Below the pieces are notes generated by a model. The model was not told the origin of the DNA and did no database searches. It saw nothing but the letters and a program-made list of their open reading frames with translations. Shown here piece after piece: positions 4,732 to 6,232 of a stretch of DNA of 6,232 nucleotides. Within the stretch, counting starts at the first letter, position 1. Each line of letters begins with the position of its first letter. Made by a program: the position numbers and the translations under genes. The DNA is from an uncultured Clostridia bacterium (GTDB taxonomy: Bacteria > Bacillota > Clostridia > TANB77 > CAG-508), in assembly GCA_947629965.1 (NCBI GenBank), contig CANRFS010000084.1:1-6232 (forward strand), in the 5' to 3' direction.

Positions 4732-6162
4732 ATGGAAAAAAGAAAATTAGAATTAGTTACAGATTTTTATGAGTTTACAATGTCAAATGGATACTTTTCT
4801 AAAAATATGAAAGATATTGAGACTTACTTTGATGTATTTTTTAGAGAAATACCAGATAATGGCGGATATGTTATATTTGCTGGGTTAGAACAAATAATCG
4901 AATATGTTAAAAATTTAAATTTTGATAATGAGGATATTAATTATTTAAAAAGTAAAAATATGTTTTCAGATGAATTTTTAGACTATTTAAAAGATTTTAA
5001 ATTTACAGGAACAATTTGGGCTATTCCAGAGGGCACTGTAGTATTTCCAAATGAACCATTAATAACAGTTAAAGCAACTATTATACAAGCTCAACTATTA
5101 GAAACAGCATTACTTTGTTTGATTAATCACCAGTCATTAATTGCAACTAAAGCAAGTAGAATAGTTCATGCTGCAGATGGACGTCCTGTGATGGAGTTTG
5201 GGGCAAGACGTGCTCATAGTATAGATGCTGCAGTATATGGCGCAAGAGCTGCAATCATTGGTGGATGCGTAGGAACATCCTGCACAATAACTGCAAAAGA
5301 ATGGAATATTCCTGCAAGTGGAACAATGGCCCATAGTTTTATACAGGCTTTTGATTCTGAATATGAAGCATTTAAAACTTATGCTGAAACCTATCCTAAT
5401 GACTGCACTTTATTAATTGATACTTATGATACATTGAATTCTGGTATTGTAAATGCAATTAAGGTTTTTAATGAAGTGCTTGTTCCAAATGGATATAGAC
5501 CAAAAGCAGTAAGATTAGACAGTGGAGATTTATCTTATCTATCTAAAAAGATTAGAACAATCTTAGATGATGCTGGATTTAAAGATTGTAAAATTTGTGG
5601 AACAAACGCTTTAGATGAATATGTAATTACTTCTATATTAGATGAAGGTGCTAAAATAGATTTATTTGGTGTTGGAGAAAATTTGATTACTGCAAAAAGT
5701 AACCCTGTTTTCGGAGGTGTTTATAAATTAGTTGCTATTGAAAAAGACGGAAAGATTATACCAAAAATAAAAGTATCTAATAACACTATAAAAATAACTA
5801 ATCCTGGTTTCAAAAAAACATATAGATTTTACGATAAATCAACTCATAAAGCTATAGCAGACGTTATTACATTGCATGATGAAATAATTCCAGAAGACGA
5901 ATATACAATCTTTGACCCTACTTCTCCTTGGAAAAAGAAAAAATTAACTAACTACATAGTTAGACCTTTGCAAGAATTAATTTTTGATAATGGGAATATT
6001 GTATATAACTCACCTAGTCTAGATGAAATTACAAAAAATGCTAAAAAAGAATTAAATACTTTGTGGAATGAGGTTAGACGTATAAAAAATCCACATAAAT
6101 ATTATGTAGATTTATCTCAAAAATTATGGGATTTGAAAAATAAATTATTGGAAAATAAATAA
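4732..6162 (+). CDS. pncB: Nicotinate phosphoribosyltransferase
   Basis: A cytoplasmic enzyme of the Preiss-Handler NAD salvage route. It joins nicotinate and PRPP to give nicotinate mononucleotide, with ATP hydrolysis coupled through a phosphorylated histidine. At 476 residues it is full length for the Firmicute family. Landmarks are TDFYEFTM (10-17), FGARR (156-160), SGTMAHS (196-202) with H201 as the probable phosphorylated histidine, LLIDTYDT (227-234) and the PRPP-site VRLDSGDL (260-267). The C-terminal third, rich in Lys and with SPWKKKKL, is typical of the family. The ATG follows AAAGGAG by eight bases. It is AT-rich with backbone codon use. It sits downstream of the orphan gene's terminator, so it is an independent unit. 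No NAD-pathway partner is seen in the window. Confidence 0.96.
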   Translation: MEKRKLELVTDFYEFTMSNGYFSKNMKDIETYFDVFFREIPDNGGYVIFAGLEQIIEYVKNLNFDNEDINYLKSKNMFSDEFLDYLKDFKFTGTIWAIPEGTVVFPNEPLITVKATIIQAQLLETALLCLINHQSLIATKASRIVHAADGRPVMEFGARRAHSIDAAVYGARAAIIGGCVGTSCTITAKEWNIPASGTMAHSFIQAFDSEYEAFKTYAETYPNDCTLLIDTYDTLNSGIVNAIKVFNEVLVPNGYRPKAVRLDSGDLSYLSKKIRTILDDAGFKDCKICGTNALDEYVITSILDEGAKIDLFGVGENLITAKSNPVFGGVYKLVAIEKDGKIIPKIKVSNNTIKITNPGFKKTYRFYDKSTHKAIADVITLHDEIIPEDEYTIFDPTSPWKKKKLTNYIVRPLQELIFDNGNIVYNSPSLDEITKNAKKELNTLWNEVRRIKNPHKYYVDLSQKLWDLKNKLLENK

Positions 6163-6180
6163 TATCTAATGGCAAATTAA

Positions 6181-6232
6181 TTTTTTCTCTCTTTTTCTTT
6201 TTTTCTTTTTTTGGACGGACTAGATTTAGCCT
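6181..6232. repeat. Direct repeat, copy B (cut by window edge)
   Basis: Second copy of the sequence at 3971-4024, in the same orientation, beginning 18 bases after the pncB stop. The palindrome is altered at two bases (GACTAGATTTAGCC), but GG-CTA can still pair with TAGCC around a bulged A, so it could begin the pncB terminator. On the minus strand it is open and reads AKSSPSKKRKKEKERKN before a TAA at 6177-6179, close to the SPSKKRKK reading of copy A. It could therefore be the end of a minus-strand gene entering from the right. Confidence 0.75.

Overview
The window looks like chromosomal DNA from a low-GC, endospore-forming Firmicute, probably an uncultured gut-type clostridium. Genes are AT-rich with strong AGGAGG-type ribosome binding sites. 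There is a sporulation sigma factor with a SigK-type pro-sequence, and a prepilin-like surface protein of a kind common in such genomes. The lineage assignment is inference.

Layout: on the minus strand, reading leftwards from 1980, come sigK (frameshifted at about 1398, with its own terminator), folD with its own likely promoter, and the 5' part of dprA, which runs off the left edge. Divergent from sigK, a TspO/MBR family membrane protein is read on the plus strand (2158-2613). Convergent with it is a 432-residue minus-strand gene (2667-3965). It has a prepilin-type N-terminus and a formylglycine-generating-enzyme / C-type-lectin-fold C-terminus. The last ~140 bases of this gene are GC-rich and have the codon pattern of a diversity-generating retroelement (DGR) variable region. 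No reverse transcriptase, template repeat or Avd gene lies in the window, so any such machinery must be elsewhere.

Back-to-back with this gene is an unrecognised 115-residue gene (4223-4570). It has a near-consensus promoter, a strong RBS and a perfect 17-bp terminator hairpin, and is about 46% GC against roughly 30% around it. Then comes pncB (nicotinate phosphoribosyltransferase), an ordinary NAD-salvage gene. A ~50-bp sequence in the leader of the DGR-like target recurs in direct orientation at the right edge of the window, just after pncB, so the two copies bracket the orphan gene plus pncB.

Taken together, dprA, folD, sigK, tspO and pncB are backbone genes. The block from about 2620 to 4620 (variable surface protein plus orphan cassette) looks like accessory material inserted among them. 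The best candidates for something new are the retroelement-type variable prepilin-like protein, the orphan 115-residue gene divergent from it, and the flanking direct repeat. The sigK frameshift needs checking against reads before any biological meaning is given to it.
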